The translations under genes and the position numbers were made by a program. This document shows positions 1-9,141 of a stretch of 64,000 nucleotides of DNA, one piece after another. The notes under the pieces are model-generated. The model saw nothing but the letters and a program-made list of their open reading frames with translations. It was not told the origin of the DNA and made no database searches. The stretch covers positions 60,692 to 124,691 of the forward strand of contig CBFHJA010000006.1 of the NCBI GenBank assembly GCA_965656085.1, read 5' to 3'. This DNA is from Aliishimia sp965656085 (GTDB lineage: Bacteria; Pseudomonadota; Alphaproteobacteria; Rhodobacterales; Rhodobacteraceae). Numbering within the stretch: the stretch's first letter is position 1; every line of letters begins with the position of its first letter.

Positions 1-274
1 GTCCGGTCTGCGTGCCATGGAACTCGGCGGTCGCCACCGCCGTGCCGCGCGCCTCGTCCATCGCAAAAGAGGTCAGCACGTAGCGCCCGTCGGGCACCGG
101 GGTCAGCAGGCCCTTCATCCACTCGCAATAGTCTGCAAGCGTTGTGGTCTCGGCAAGCGCATCGGCCTGACAGGCGAAGCTCGCGCCGTCGGTGCACCAT
201 GTCTGGCAGACGTCCCAGCCCTTTCCGGTTTCGCAGGCGTCAAAGAAGGCTTGGGCGGTTTCGAACTGTGTCAT
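1..274 (-). CDS. SnoaL-like / NTF2-fold protein, 3' end outside window
   Basis: The minus-strand frame opens at the ATG at 274 (MTQFETAQAFFDACETGKGW...) and runs off the left edge with no stop, so only about the first 91 residues are present. The Phe/Trp-rich N-terminus, a helix followed by a WCTDGASFACQ strand and DYCEWMKGLLTPVPDG, looks like the alpha+beta cone fold of SnoaL-like polyketide cyclases and ester-cyclase-like proteins, which act on small hydrophobic molecules. The substrate cannot be told. It is divergent from the LuxR-type gene at 452, which might control it. Family assignment is from general sequence feel and is moderate only. Confidence 0.6.
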   Translation of the reverse strand, partial: MTQFETAQAFFDACETGKGWDVCQTWCTDGASFACQADALAETTTLADYCEWMKGLLTPVPDGRYVLTSFAMDEARGTAVATAEFHGTQTG

Positions 275-451
275 GGGGGTATCCTTTGTGTGTGATGTGG
301 TGTCAGGCTACGCGGTTGGAGTTGCGCGGGATATCGGGCAGATGCAGTAATTTCACGGGCGGTCGTGTTGTATGCGCCTACAGCATCTGGAGGAGTGTTC
401 GGGTGCCCGGGTGTGATACCATCGACACTGCAGGACAGAGGGAGCCCGCAC

Positions 452-1264
452 ATGCACGCCGCCGCCGACCTTAGCCCCAGAGAGCAGCAGATCGCCGAAC
501 GCTACGCGGCGGGATGCAGCTATCAGGAGATCGCGGCGGAGCTCCACATCGCGCCCTCCACCGTGCGGACCCATTTGGCGACGATCTACCGCAAGCTCGA
601 ACTGTCCTCCAAGCTCGAACTTGCCGGCCGGCTCAACGGGGCCAGCGCCCCCCCGCGTAGCGAGGTGGATCATGCGGCCATCATCTCGGAGCTTGCGCTG
701 AGCCTTGAGGAGGCGTTGAGCCGGGAAAAGGCGCTGAGCGAGGTCTTGCGGATCATTGGCGATTCGCAGGGTCATCTGAACCGCGTGATGCCGTCGATCC
801 TGCGCTATGCCCTGGATTTGTGCGATGCGGAGTTCGGAATTCTCTTTGAATACCATGGCAATAAGCGCTTCCAGGCGAGTTTCACGCTCGGGATCCCGGG
901 TGCCTTTCAGGATTGGCTGGATGACAGCGGCACGTTCAGCGTGAGCGATCAGACCGGGCTCGGCAGGATGGTCACGCAGCGGGGCGTGATCAACATTCTC
1001 GATGTGAAATCGGAAAAGCTCTACCGCACGGATGACCCGTTGCGGTTCGCCACCGCCGATCTGGGCGGGGCCCGGTCCTTTGTGGCGATACCGATGCTGG
1101 CCGCCGAACGGCTCGTGGGGGCCTTCACGATCTACCGGCAGTCGGTGCGACCCTTCTCGGAAGATGCGCTGCGGTCCGCGCAGATTTTCGCCGCTCAAAG
1201 CGTGATCGCCTTGGAGAACGCGCGGCTGATCGGGGACCGAAAAACGGCGGGCGGATCACCCTGA
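452..1264 (+). CDS. LuxR-type HTH transcriptional regulator with GAF sensor domain
   Basis: A 270-aa protein with an N-terminal LuxR/GerE helix-turn-helix (about residues 7-65: LSPREQQIAERYAAGCSYQE, then APSTVRTHLATIYRKL), a short charged linker (LEEALSREKALSEV), and a GAF domain (about 105-260) typical of ligand- or light-sensing modules. The domain order is the reverse of classical LuxR proteins, where the HTH is C-terminal. The ATG at 452 is chosen because a GAGGGAG Shine-Dalgarno lies 8-9 nt upstream and the HTH starts straight after it; the in-frame upstream extension to 365 has no homology feel. It diverges from the SnoaL-like gene, a likely local target. The GAF ligand is unknown. Confidence 0.8.
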   Translation: MHAAADLSPREQQIAERYAAGCSYQEIAAELHIAPSTVRTHLATIYRKLELSSKLELAGRLNGASAPPRSEVDHAAIISELALSLEEALSREKALSEVLRIIGDSQGHLNRVMPSILRYALDLCDAEFGILFEYHGNKRFQASFTLGIPGAFQDWLDDSGTFSVSDQTGLGRMVTQRGVINILDVKSEKLYRTDDPLRFATADLGGARSFVAIPMLAAERLVGAFTIYRQSVRPFSEDALRSAQIFAAQSVIALENARLIGDRKTAGGSP

Positions 1265-1584
1265 CGGCGCGGGGGGCGCGGTGAAAGGTTAACGGGGCGC
1301 GCGTTGCGTCACGCCGACCACCGTACAAAACGTGAAGACAAGGCTTAACGCCATAAAAACAAGGTCTGGCAGGTGTATGGCCCGGCGTATGGCTACGCGT
1401 ATGGCACTTGTACATACAAATCCCGATTCGTTCCGCGATCTGCAACCGTTAACGCAGCGCCCGGTGGGGCCGCGTTAACCTTTGATGCGCTGGGCTGGAC
1501 GCACAGGCTGCAAACTCAAACCCGACATGACGCCAGCCCGGACAGGAATGATTGTGCCGCATCGCTGCAAATATGCTGAGAGAC
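1265..1584. other. Intergenic region between convergent genes
   Basis: 320 bp between the LuxR/GAF gene (+) and the RND permease (-), which converge here. No credible gene or intrinsic terminator was seen. It carries the first copy of a 54-bp element with three 12-bp GTATGGC units (1364-1417). Since both neighbours end here, that element is not obviously a promoter for an annotated gene. Confidence 0.7.
1364..1417. repeat. 54-bp element with 12-bp-period GTATGGC units (copy 1)
   Basis: It begins GTCTGGCAGG, continues with three 12-bp units of the form GYGTATGGCNNN, and ends TGTACATAC. By direct comparison, 48 of 54 bases match a second copy at 34640-34693, and most differences fall in the variable NNN positions. 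On the minus strand both copies begin ATGTAC and read Met-Tyr-Lys/Arg-Cys-His-Thr, but the frame is not obviously a gene. Function unknown: arrayed binding site or mobile/extragenic repeat. Confidence 0.75.
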
Positions 1585-4500
1585 TCATCCGGCTTGTTTC
1601 ATCTCGCCAGCATCGCGGCGAACCAGCCCAATGTCGTGGAGGATGGTGAAGACAGCAGGCGTGACGAACAGGGTGAGCAACGTCGCCGATGTCAGGCCAA
1701 AGGCCAGGCTGACCACGATGGGACGCAGGAATTGCGCCTGTGTCGATTGCTCCATCAACAGCGGGGCCAGCCCGATAACCGTTGTGAGCGCTGTCAGAAA
1801 AATGGCGCGGAAGCGCTCCGTGATGGCGGTGACCGCCGCGTCCGGCATTGCTTTGCCCGCCTCGAAATGGCCCTTGGTGAATTCGACCAGCAGGATCGCG
1901 TTGTTCACCACCACCCCGGCGAGTGTTGCAAGCCCGACAAAGCTGGGAAGGGACAGTTGCAGGCCAAGCGCAGTATGGCCCCACATCACACCCACAAGGC
2001 CCAGTGGCACCGCCGCCAGCACCGCAAGCGGCTGCGTGAAGCTTCTGAACTGGAAGGCAAGGATCAGGACCACCCCGGCCATGCCCATGCCAAGGTTGCG
2101 TGCAAGCGAGGTGCCGGTCGTCGCGGCGTCTTGTGCCTCTCCCGCGACGATGACGGTGATGCCGGGATGCTGTTGCGATAAGCCGGGCAGAAAGTCCGAG
2201 CGCATCGCGGCGATCAATTCGCGCGCGTTGGCGACGGCTGGATTGATCGACCCGCTTACGCGCACGCTGCGCACGCCGTCGATCCGCCGGATCGCCGCAT
2301 AGCCGCGTGTCTGTTCGCTTTGCGTCACGGCAGACAGGGGAACCTGCGCGCCGTTGCCCGAGGTGACGCGGAGCGCCGCGAGATCGGCTGCGTCATTTCG
2401 CTCGGCTGCGGCAACGCGCGCGATCACGTCCAGCCCGCCGAACGCGTCTTGGATCTCCAGCCCGGTATCGCCCCGCAGCGCGGCGCGCAGAATGGTTGCC
2501 ACGCCTTGCGCATCGACCCCAAGCGCTGAGGCCATCGCCGAGTCGAGCCGGACCACCTGTTCCGGTTTGCCGGGCTTGAGATCGGTCTGCACGTCGCGCA
2601 CTCCGGGAAACCCGAGGAAGAAGCGCCGCAGCTTGCGCCCGGCTTCATCCAGTTCGGCCAGATCCGGCCCTTGCAACAGGATGTCGATCGGCTTGCCGCC
2701 GGGCCCGCGCTCACGGTCGGTGAAGCGCAGCGCGACCATGTCGGGCAGCGGCCCGGTCAGTTGCCGCCAGCGGTCGACGATGTGATCCAGTTCCGTGGCG
2801 CGCGTGCCGGCTGGCAGAAGCTCGGCACTGATGGTCGCCAGATGCCCGCCACTCTCTGCCGGGGCGTCCGGATTGTTGCCGAAAGACACGGTCACGGACT
2901 GGATAAGGGGCTGCTCCTCTGGCTGGTTCGGCGTTTCCTCGGCGTTCAGCGCCTCAAGCGCGTCAAGCGCCCGGGCGACGCGCGCTTCGGTCCGCGGCAG
3001 CGGTGTGCCCTGCGGCAAAAGCAGCCGTGCCTCGACCGTGTCGCTTTCGAGGCTGGGAAAACTCTGGAATTTCAGCGCCCCGGTCGCCACGGGCACAAAG
3101 GCCGTAATAAGAAGCGCAGCCGCCAGTCCCAGCGTCAGGTAGCGAAACCGCAAGGCCACCCGCGCAACTGGAAGAACGATCCGCGCCAGAAGCGCATCGA
3201 ACGCGCCGTTGGCAGCCCGCGTCACGGCGTTGTCGGCCATCGGGCGATGCAGCGCGTGCGCGAGGTGGTGCGGCAGGATCAGGAAGGCTTCGATCAGGCT
3301 GATCACGAGGGTGATCACCAGAACGATTGGCAGGAACTTGAGCACCGCACCGATGTTTCCGGCCATGAACCCGAGCGGGCCGACGATCATGACCGTGGTC
3401 AGAAAGGACGCCGTAACGCCCGGCAGAACCTGCCTCACACCGTTCACGGCCGCATCGAACGGGCCTTCGCCGTCGCGGCGCCTGCGCACGATATTTTCCG
3501 AGATCACGATGGAATCGTCCATCAGAAGCCCGATCGCAACCAGAAGGGCCACCATGGTGATCATGTTGATCGACAGCCCCATGAGTTGCATCGCAAAGAC
3601 CGTTCCAAGGAACGAGACGGGCAGGGTCAGCGCCACCCAGAAGGAAAAGCGCAATCCGAAGAAGACCCCCATGACAATCAGCACCAGAACAAGGCCCTGT
3701 GCGCCGTTGGAGAAGATGATGTCGAGCCGTTCGACGATATTCTTGGTCGTGTCCTGAGAGATCGTCAGTGCGATCCCTTCCGGTGCATCCGCGCGCGCCT
3801 CGTCCAGCCTGCTGCGGACAGCGGCCATGACCCGAAGCGCGTCCTGCTCGGCTGTTTTGGTGACTGTGACCAGCGCCGCGCGGCGACCGTCCTGCAAGGA
3901 GCGCACGGACGGGTCCGCAAAGATGGTGGCAACGGTGGCGACGTCGCCCAACCGGACCTCTGCCCCGAGCACCCCGGCGACGAGTGGCATTTGTGCGATC
4001 TCGCGCGAGGTGCGCCGTTCACCGGCAAAGCGCACCACAGTGTCCACATCGCCGCCTTCAAGCGTGCCCGCCGGGCGGTCAAGGCTGTTGCGGCGCAGCG
4101 CATTTGCCACATCCGCGATCGAAAGCCCGTAGGTTTGCAGAGCCGTGTTGGACATCTCGACCGCGATCTGGCGGTCCGAGAAGCCATTCACCGTCGCACG
4201 CGAGATCATCGGGTCGCGCATCAATTGGTCGGCGAGACCGTCTGCATAGGCGAACAGGACATGCGGATCGTCCGGGCCCGTCACCGCGATGGTCGCCACA
4301 TTGGCCGTGCGTTCCACGATCCGGATCACGGGTGCCTCAGCCTCGGCGGGATAGGCGGTGACACCGTCGACCGCTGCCTTCACATCATCGGCAAACGCCG
4401 CGATGTCGCTGCCTTCGACGCTCTCGGCGGTCAACACGGCCATGTTGTCGCGCGCCTCGCAGGTCAGTTCCGCCAGATCGTCGACCGCGCGCAGCGGGTC

Positions 4501-4698
4501 TTCGACCACCATGCAGATGCCGCGTTCGACGGTGGCAGGGCTGGCACCGGGATAGGCGATGCGGATATCGACATCAGAGGGCGGCACGACCGGGAACGTA
4601 TCGCGCTGAAGCGACGGCGCCGCCGCGATACCGAGCGCGATCACGGCCAGCATCACGATGTTCGCGGCAGTCGGGTGGCGGGCGAAAAGCGCGATCAT
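1585..4698 (-). CDS. Efflux RND transporter permease subunit
   Basis: A 1037-aa inner-membrane RND pump (usual family length 1020-1060), which uses proton influx to drive substrates out through a tripartite complex. The N-terminal helix (residues 10-30), a large periplasmic loop, then TM2-6 around 335-470 with the family motif GLLMDDSIVISENI carrying the paired Asp of the proton relay. A second half repeats this, with TM segments near 880-1020. The start ATG overlaps the stop of the upstream membrane-fusion gene (ATGA, 4695-4698), so the two are co-translated. No outer-membrane TolC partner is in the window. Substrate not predictable; the sequence looks closer to the multidrug (HAE) type than to metal pumps. 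Confidence 0.92.
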   Translation of the reverse strand: MIALFARHPTAANIVMLAVIALGIAAAPSLQRDTFPVVPPSDVDIRIAYPGASPATVERGICMVVEDPLRAVDDLAELTCEARDNMAVLTAESVEGSDIAAFADDVKAAVDGVTAYPAEAEAPVIRIVERTANVATIAVTGPDDPHVLFAYADGLADQLMRDPMISRATVNGFSDRQIAVEMSNTALQTYGLSIADVANALRRNSLDRPAGTLEGGDVDTVVRFAGERRTSREIAQMPLVAGVLGAEVRLGDVATVATIFADPSVRSLQDGRRAALVTVTKTAEQDALRVMAAVRSRLDEARADAPEGIALTISQDTTKNIVERLDIIFSNGAQGLVLVLIVMGVFFGLRFSFWVALTLPVSFLGTVFAMQLMGLSINMITMVALLVAIGLLMDDSIVISENIVRRRRDGEGPFDAAVNGVRQVLPGVTASFLTTVMIVGPLGFMAGNIGAVLKFLPIVLVITLVISLIEAFLILPHHLAHALHRPMADNAVTRAANGAFDALLARIVLPVARVALRFRYLTLGLAAALLITAFVPVATGALKFQSFPSLESDTVEARLLLPQGTPLPRTEARVARALDALEALNAEETPNQPEEQPLIQSVTVSFGNNPDAPAESGGHLATISAELLPAGTRATELDHIVDRWRQLTGPLPDMVALRFTDRERGPGGKPIDILLQGPDLAELDEAGRKLRRFFLGFPGVRDVQTDLKPGKPEQVVRLDSAMASALGVDAQGVATILRAALRGDTGLEIQDAFGGLDVIARVAAAERNDAADLAALRVTSGNGAQVPLSAVTQSEQTRGYAAIRRIDGVRSVRVSGSINPAVANARELIAAMRSDFLPGLSQQHPGITVIVAGEAQDAATTGTSLARNLGMGMAGVVLILAFQFRSFTQPLAVLAAVPLGLVGVMWGHTALGLQLSLPSFVGLATLAGVVVNNAILLVEFTKGHFEAGKAMPDAAVTAITERFRAIFLTALTTVIGLAPLLMEQSTQAQFLRPIVVSLAFGLTSATLLTLFVTPAVFTILHDIGLVRRDAGEMKQAG

Positions 4699-6005
4699 TG
4701 CTCCGGCTGCCCGGCTGACCGGTGCGCAATCGTCTGCAACAGCGTTTTGTCTTCAACGGGTTTGACCGTCATGCCAACCACCGCCACCGCCGGATCACTG
4801 ACCACCAGCCGATCCCCTGCAGACAGCCCGTCGCGGATCATCGCGAGCCCCTCTGCCTCGAAACCAACCGTGACCGGACGGCGCGCGATGGTGTTGTCTG
4901 ATGTGACGACCAAGGCCATGCCGCCCAAGACGGCGGATGCCGGAACCACGATCGCCTTGTCCTCAGGCGCGGCGAGCAAGACTTCGACGAACATCCCCCG
5001 GCGCAGCGGCGGGCGCTCGCCGGGAACCGCTTTGGCCATCGGATCATCGACAAAAACGATGACGGCGACGCTTTGGGTGCGCATGTCGATGGACTCGCTG
5101 ATCCGGGAAATCGTGGCTGGCCAGCGAACCGCGTGACCGGCCATGGACATCACCACCGTCGCGGACAATGCGTTGCGCGGATCTTGCCCATCAAGGCTGC
5201 GGGCGAGCGGTCCCATCCTGCCAATTGGCACTTGGGCCGCGATCTCGACCCGGTCCGTTCCATCGGCGGTGAACAGCGTCTGCGAGCGGGTCACGACCTG
5301 ACCCAGATCGGCGGAGACCTCTCCGATCAGGGCATCGAACGGGGCCCGGATTTCCGTGTAGCTCAGGCTGCGCGCCACGCTTTCGCGTTCGGCCAGCAGC
5401 ACCTCTCGCTCGGCGGCGTTCAGGGCCAGCTGGTTTTCGATCTCCACGCGCTTTGACAGGGCGGCGAGTTCCACACGCTCTGCCTGTTCGACGATGGTCT
5501 GGCTGACGGTGCCTTGCCCGAGAAGCTCGGTTTTTCGGGCAAGATCCGCAGCGGCGAGCGTGTATTCCCGCTCCACGACGGTCTGGCTTGCGCGCAGCGT
5601 GCCGTCGCGCACGTCAAGAGAGGCCACTCTGGCGTCGATCTGCGCAAGGCTGAGACGAATATCCGTATCGTCGATCCGCACCAGCAAGGCGCCTTTGGGC
5701 ACGAACTGCCCGTTTTCGAGACTGTCTGACGTCTCGACGATTTCGCCGTCGATCCGCGCGATTGCACGCCAGTCCCGCGCCGGTTCCACGGATCCAAAGC
5801 CCGACACCTGCGGCGTGAAGGGGACGGGTTCCAGCGTGATCACACGCACCGGACGCGCATTCGCACTGCGTTCCGCGGGGACGGGCTCTGATTTCAAGGT
5901 GCCGGACCAAAGCACGATCGCGACGGCGACGGCGACAGGGGCGAGCAGGGCAAGCACGCGCCCGGACACCAGCATGATGGATGCGTTGAGCGAACGATCA
6001 GACAA
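4695..6005 (-). CDS. Efflux RND transporter periplasmic adaptor (membrane-fusion protein)
   Basis: A 436-aa HlyD/AcrA-type adaptor that links the RND permease to an outer-membrane channel. An N-terminal membrane anchor (about residues 11-35, no lipobox) is followed by a lipoyl half (ARIDGEIVETSDSLENGQFV), an alpha-helical hairpin rich in Glu/Arg/Ala (about 115-200), the second lipoyl half (YTEIRAPFDALIGEVSADLG) and beta-barrel domains. The start is a TTG at 6005, preferred because AAGGAGAG lies 5 nt upstream; the next in-frame ATG is ten codons inside with no such site. It is first gene of the two-gene efflux operon. Confidence 0.9.
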   Translation of the reverse strand: MSDRSLNASIMLVSGRVLALLAPVAVAVAIVLWSGTLKSEPVPAERSANARPVRVITLEPVPFTPQVSGFGSVEPARDWRAIARIDGEIVETSDSLENGQFVPKGALLVRIDDTDIRLSLAQIDARVASLDVRDGTLRASQTVVEREYTLAAADLARKTELLGQGTVSQTIVEQAERVELAALSKRVEIENQLALNAAEREVLLAERESVARSLSYTEIRAPFDALIGEVSADLGQVVTRSQTLFTADGTDRVEIAAQVPIGRMGPLARSLDGQDPRNALSATVVMSMAGHAVRWPATISRISESIDMRTQSVAVIVFVDDPMAKAVPGERPPLRRGMFVEVLLAAPEDKAIVVPASAVLGGMALVVTSDNTIARRPVTVGFEAEGLAMIRDGLSAGDRLVVSDPAVAVVGMTVKPVEDKTLLQTIAHRSAGQPEQ

Positions 6006-6608
6006 AACCGCTCTCCTTCCGGGTCAGTTGCGATTGAAAGAAATTGCGGATCATCTGTAAGGGCTCCGGGGCCAAGGAACTGAACAATGCTTTCATGCGT
6101 AATCGGTCAAAGGCAGGCCAAGGCTCTGCTTTGGAAAACAAGCGGGCTGACTTCGGTGTCACGCTGCCAGTTATCGGGAAAGGCCGGACGCATGCCTTGA
6201 TTTAGGTCATGACACATTCAGAAAAGAAGATGCAAATCTGAAAGACCATTGGCATTTCGGGTGGCTGACGGCCTGCGCAGCGGGGCATGTCGCAGCATTC
6301 AGGCGAAACAGCCCGAACTGCAAGGGTCCGACAACAGGCCGCGAGCGCGGCATTGTGTCGTTGGCGCAAGGGCACCGTTTGGCTTTGCTGCGCGCCAATA
6401 GTCAAACGCCCCGTGTGGGGGGACGCCTGCATTGCAAACAGCTATTGGCAAATGGCAGCAAAGGGCCGGAGGCGGCGGTTGATGCTGTTGAAACGAAAGT
6501 CTGAAAATGTTGCACAGCGGAAGACTGGCACGCCCCTCGTCTTTTGTAGGGGCCGGGCCGTTTGGGGTGCGGCGGCGGTTGGGTGCGGATTGCCAAGCCC
6601 GCGCGCCC
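6006..6608. other. Gene-free region of about 600 bp
   Basis: This lies upstream of the efflux operon and downstream of the KpsM-like permease, both minus-strand. No frame shows family features. It should hold the efflux promoter, but no convincing -35/-10 pair was found. A weak GCCCCT/AGGGGC inverted repeat with a 10-nt loop lies near 6534-6555, without a T-tract. It may be degenerate DNA. Confidence 0.55.
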
Positions 6609-7433
6609 TCAGCGGCGGGCGCTCCACGAGATCGAGGCGTGGCGGCGGGTGTAGAATTCGCCCATCAGGCCGATCATCAGCAAGATGATGCCAATCATCA
6701 GCGGATATTCCCAAGACGAATAGCGCGGGTTGTAGTTGATGAACACAAAGCCCCGGGACTGGTCGATCGCGTGGAACAGCGGGTTCCAGTCGAACATCGC
6801 CAGCATGAAGGAGGGCAAGGTGTTGGCCACGAACATCTTGCCCGAGGCGATCATGTTCGCGCGGGTGTAGATGGTCTGGAAAATCTGCACGAAGGTCGGG
6901 AACCACGGCTTCAGCGCCAGCAGCACCAGCCCCAGCGCGGCGCCGGTGAACCACGCGATCATCAGGGCTCCAAAGGCGTGGAACGGCTCGACGATTTCGA
7001 AGGGCGTGAAGGCCACGTGGTAGATGAAGAGGATCATGAACAGCGACAGAAGCTGGATGTAGAGCGCGCTCAATGCCGCCGCGAGGATCGAGATGATCGT
7101 GTTCATCGGCGCGTGCTGCATCATCGGGCTCGCGGGGCCCTCGGAGCCCACGACCGCGCCCATGGTCTTGGTGTGGGTCATGTAAAGGAAGATGCCCGAC
7201 ATGATGTAGAGCAGGAAATCGCCCCGGATCGCGCTGCCGCGCAGGCCCAGCAGGGAGAACATCACGTAGAAGGCCATCACGAAGATCACCACCTGCAGCA
7301 TGTTCGTCAGGATCGCCATGAAGGCGTTGTTGTGGCCCTTGCGCACCGAGCGCACGATCGAGTGGTAGACCAGCTCGCCCATGTTGAGGGCGACGCCAAG
7401 TCCGGATCGTGGGCGCCGGGCGGGTTGAAACAT
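6609..7433 (-). CDS. ABC-2 type polysaccharide export permease (KpsM-like)
   Basis: A 274-aa integral membrane protein with an N-terminal cytoplasmic stretch and about six hydrophobic segments (for example ILTNMLQVVIFVMAFYVMF and PLMIGIILLMIGLMG) as in KpsM/CtrC/Wzm permeases of capsule exporters. ARANMIASGKMFVANTLPSF-type segments and the WNPLFHAIDQSRGFVF region near the C-terminus fit this family. It diverges from cysQ-kdsB in a 113-bp intergenic space. The matching ATP-binding subunit (KpsT) is not adjacent in the window, which is unusual. It likely exports a Kdo-linked surface polysaccharide made by the neighbouring genes, by inference from context. Confidence 0.82.
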   Translation of the reverse strand: MFQPARRPRSGLGVALNMGELVYHSIVRSVRKGHNNAFMAILTNMLQVVIFVMAFYVMFSLLGLRGSAIRGDFLLYIMSGIFLYMTHTKTMGAVVGSEGPASPMMQHAPMNTIISILAAALSALYIQLLSLFMILFIYHVAFTPFEIVEPFHAFGALMIAWFTGAALGLVLLALKPWFPTFVQIFQTIYTRANMIASGKMFVANTLPSFMLAMFDWNPLFHAIDQSRGFVFINYNPRYSSWEYPLMIGIILLMIGLMGEFYTRRHASISWSARR

Positions 7434-7546
7434 GAGCAGTCAGCCTTTTCGTCGCAAACCGTATTGCACGGAATTCTTGCTGTTCGGTTAGGAGGCAAGC
7501 ATAAGGCCCCTGACATTCAGATCAATCACGGCGGTATGGCAAGATT

Positions 7547-8344
7547 ATGGACTATGACAAATTGACGGACGTGATGCGGACCCTCGCGCTCAAAGCGGGC
7601 GACGCGATCATGGAGATCTACGGGCAGGACGATTTCAGCGTCGAGGCCAAGGACGACGACAGCCCGGTGACCGCCGCCGACACAGCCGCCGACGCTATCA
7701 TCTCCGCCGGGCTGCACGCCGCCTTTCCGGACATGATGCTCGTCACCGAGGAGCAAGCCGCCAGCCATGCGCAATCGGGCGACACCTTCCTCATCGTCGA
7801 TCCGCTCGACGGGACCAAGGAATTCATCCACCGGCGCGGGGATTTCACCGTCAATATCGCGCTCGTCGAGGGCGGGGTGCCGACGCGCGGGGTCGTCTAT
7901 GCGCCCGCGAAAGAGCGGATGTTCTTCACCCTCGGGGACGGCAGGTCTGTCGAGGAACAAGGGCCGTTCGACAAGGCCGCGATCGGGACCACCCGTCCGA
8001 TCCGGGTTGCCGAGAGCGACAACGCGGCGCTCATGGTCGTGGCCAGCAAGTCGCACCGGGATCAGGCCACCGACGACTATATCGGCAAATACGCCGTGAA
8101 GGACATGACAAGCGCCGGCTCGTCACTCAAGTTCTGTCTCGTCGCCACCGGGGAGGCCGATCTCTACCCGCGTCTGGGCCGCACGATGGAATGGGACACC
8201 GCCGCCGGGCACGCGGTGCTCAGTGGGGCGGGCGGCAAGGTACTGCGCTTCGACACGCAGGAGCCTTTGACCTATGGCAAGGACGGGTTCGCCAACCCGT
8301 TCTTCATCGCCACCGCGCCGGGCGTGGACCTCAAGCCCGCATGA
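7547..8344 (+). CDS. cysQ: 3'(2'),5'-bisphosphate nucleotidase CysQ
   Basis: A 265-aa member of the inositol-monophosphatase superfamily. The Li-sensitive phosphatase motifs are clear: VTEEQA (metal Glu), IVDPLDGTKEFIHRRGDFTV (D-P-L-D-G-T) and WDTAAGHAVL near the C-terminus. CysQ hydrolyses 3'-phosphoadenosine-5'-phosphate (PAP) to AMP, clearing the by-product of PAPS-dependent sulfate reduction or sulfotransfer. Its stop overlaps the kdsB start (ATGA), and a sulfotransferase-like gene is in the same block at 15239, so a role in glycan sulfation is a reasonable inference. The Shine-Dalgarno is weak. Confidence 0.92.
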   Translation: MDYDKLTDVMRTLALKAGDAIMEIYGQDDFSVEAKDDDSPVTAADTAADAIISAGLHAAFPDMMLVTEEQAASHAQSGDTFLIVDPLDGTKEFIHRRGDFTVNIALVEGGVPTRGVVYAPAKERMFFTLGDGRSVEEQGPFDKAAIGTTRPIRVAESDNAALMVVASKSHRDQATDDYIGKYAVKDMTSAGSSLKFCLVATGEADLYPRLGRTMEWDTAAGHAVLSGAGGKVLRFDTQEPLTYGKDGFANPFFIATAPGVDLKPA

Positions 8345-9141
8345 GCGTGCTGATCGCCATCCCCGCCCGCTACGCCTCGCAGCGCTATCCCGGAAAGCCG
8401 CTGGTGGCGCTCAAGGGGGCCAGTGGGCAGAGCCAGACGCTCATCGAGCGGTCGTGGCGGGCAGCGATGGCAGTTTCGGGCGTGGACCGGGTGGTGGTCT
8501 CGACCGACGATCTGCGGATCAAGGAGGCGGCGGAGGCCTTCGGGGCGGAGGTCGTGATGACCTCGGAGACCTGCCGGAACGGGACCGAGCGCTGCGCGGA
8601 GACACTGGAGGTGCTCGGGGGGGGCTATGATATCGTGGTCAACCTGCAAGGCGATGCGCCGCTGACACCTGCGTGGTTCGTGGAACGTCTGGTGGAGGGG
8701 CTAAGCGTGGCGCCCGAGGCCGATATCGCAACGCCGGTGCTGCGCTGTGATGGTGCGGCGCTGAACGGGTTTCTGGCGGATCGGCGCGCGGGCCGTGTGG
8801 GCGGCACGACGGCGGTGTTCGACCGGGCCGGGCACGCGCTTTATTTCTCCAAGGAAGTCATCCCGTTCACCGCCCAAGCCTACGCGGACGCGGACGCGAC
8901 GCCGGTGTTCCACCATGTCGGGGTCTATGCCTACCGACCGGGCGCGCTCCGGGCCTATCCCGGCTGGGAGATGGGGCCTCTGGAGACCCTTGAAGGGCTG
9001 GAGCAACTGCGGTTCATGGAGCAGGGGCGCAAGGTGCTCTGTGTCGAGGTCGAGGCGCGGGGGCGGCAGTTCTGGGAGCTGAACAACCCCGAGGACGTGC
9101 CCAAACTGGAGCGGATGATGGCGGATATGGGGGTCGCGTGA
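8341..9141 (+). CDS. kdsB: 3-deoxy-manno-octulosonate cytidylyltransferase
   Basis: A 266-aa CMP-Kdo synthetase (CTP + Kdo to CMP-Kdo + PPi), which activates Kdo for LPS core or for the lipid linker of capsules. Motifs: IPARYASQRYPGKPLVALKG at the nucleotide-binding N-terminus, VVVSTDD, TERCAETLEVL, and VNLQGDAPL, where most family members have QGDEP, so Ala replaces Glu. The ATG at 8341 overlaps the cysQ stop. Coupling to cysQ rather than to LPS genes, and the divergent KpsM-like permease, suggest a capsule-dedicated copy. Confidence 0.88.
   Translation: MSVLIAIPARYASQRYPGKPLVALKGASGQSQTLIERSWRAAMAVSGVDRVVVSTDDLRIKEAAEAFGAEVVMTSETCRNGTERCAETLEVLGGGYDIVVNLQGDAPLTPAWFVERLVEGLSVAPEADIATPVLRCDGAALNGFLADRRAGRVGGTTAVFDRAGHALYFSKEVIPFTAQAYADADATPVFHHVGVYAYRPGALRAYPGWEMGPLETLEGLEQLRFMEQGRKVLCVEVEARGRQFWELNNPEDVPKLERMMADMGVA

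Noticed and set aside
1364..1417. CRISPR-like repeats (GTATGGC units)
   Set aside because: Units are 12 bp with only 3 variable bases, far too short for a repeat-spacer array, and no cas gene is near.
2671..5136. Very long open frame antisense to the RND and adaptor genes
   Set aside because: It is a GC-rich shadow of two well-supported genes; its translation is Arg/His/Gly-rich with no family features and no ribosome site.
6202..6688. Small open frames in the gap after the efflux operon
   Set aside because: Cys/Arg-rich translations, no ribosome sites, no family features.
8191..8340. Upstream start of kdsB within cysQ
   Set aside because: The added residues are an off-frame reading of cysQ; the KdsB N-terminus starts exactly at the ATG overlapping the cysQ stop.
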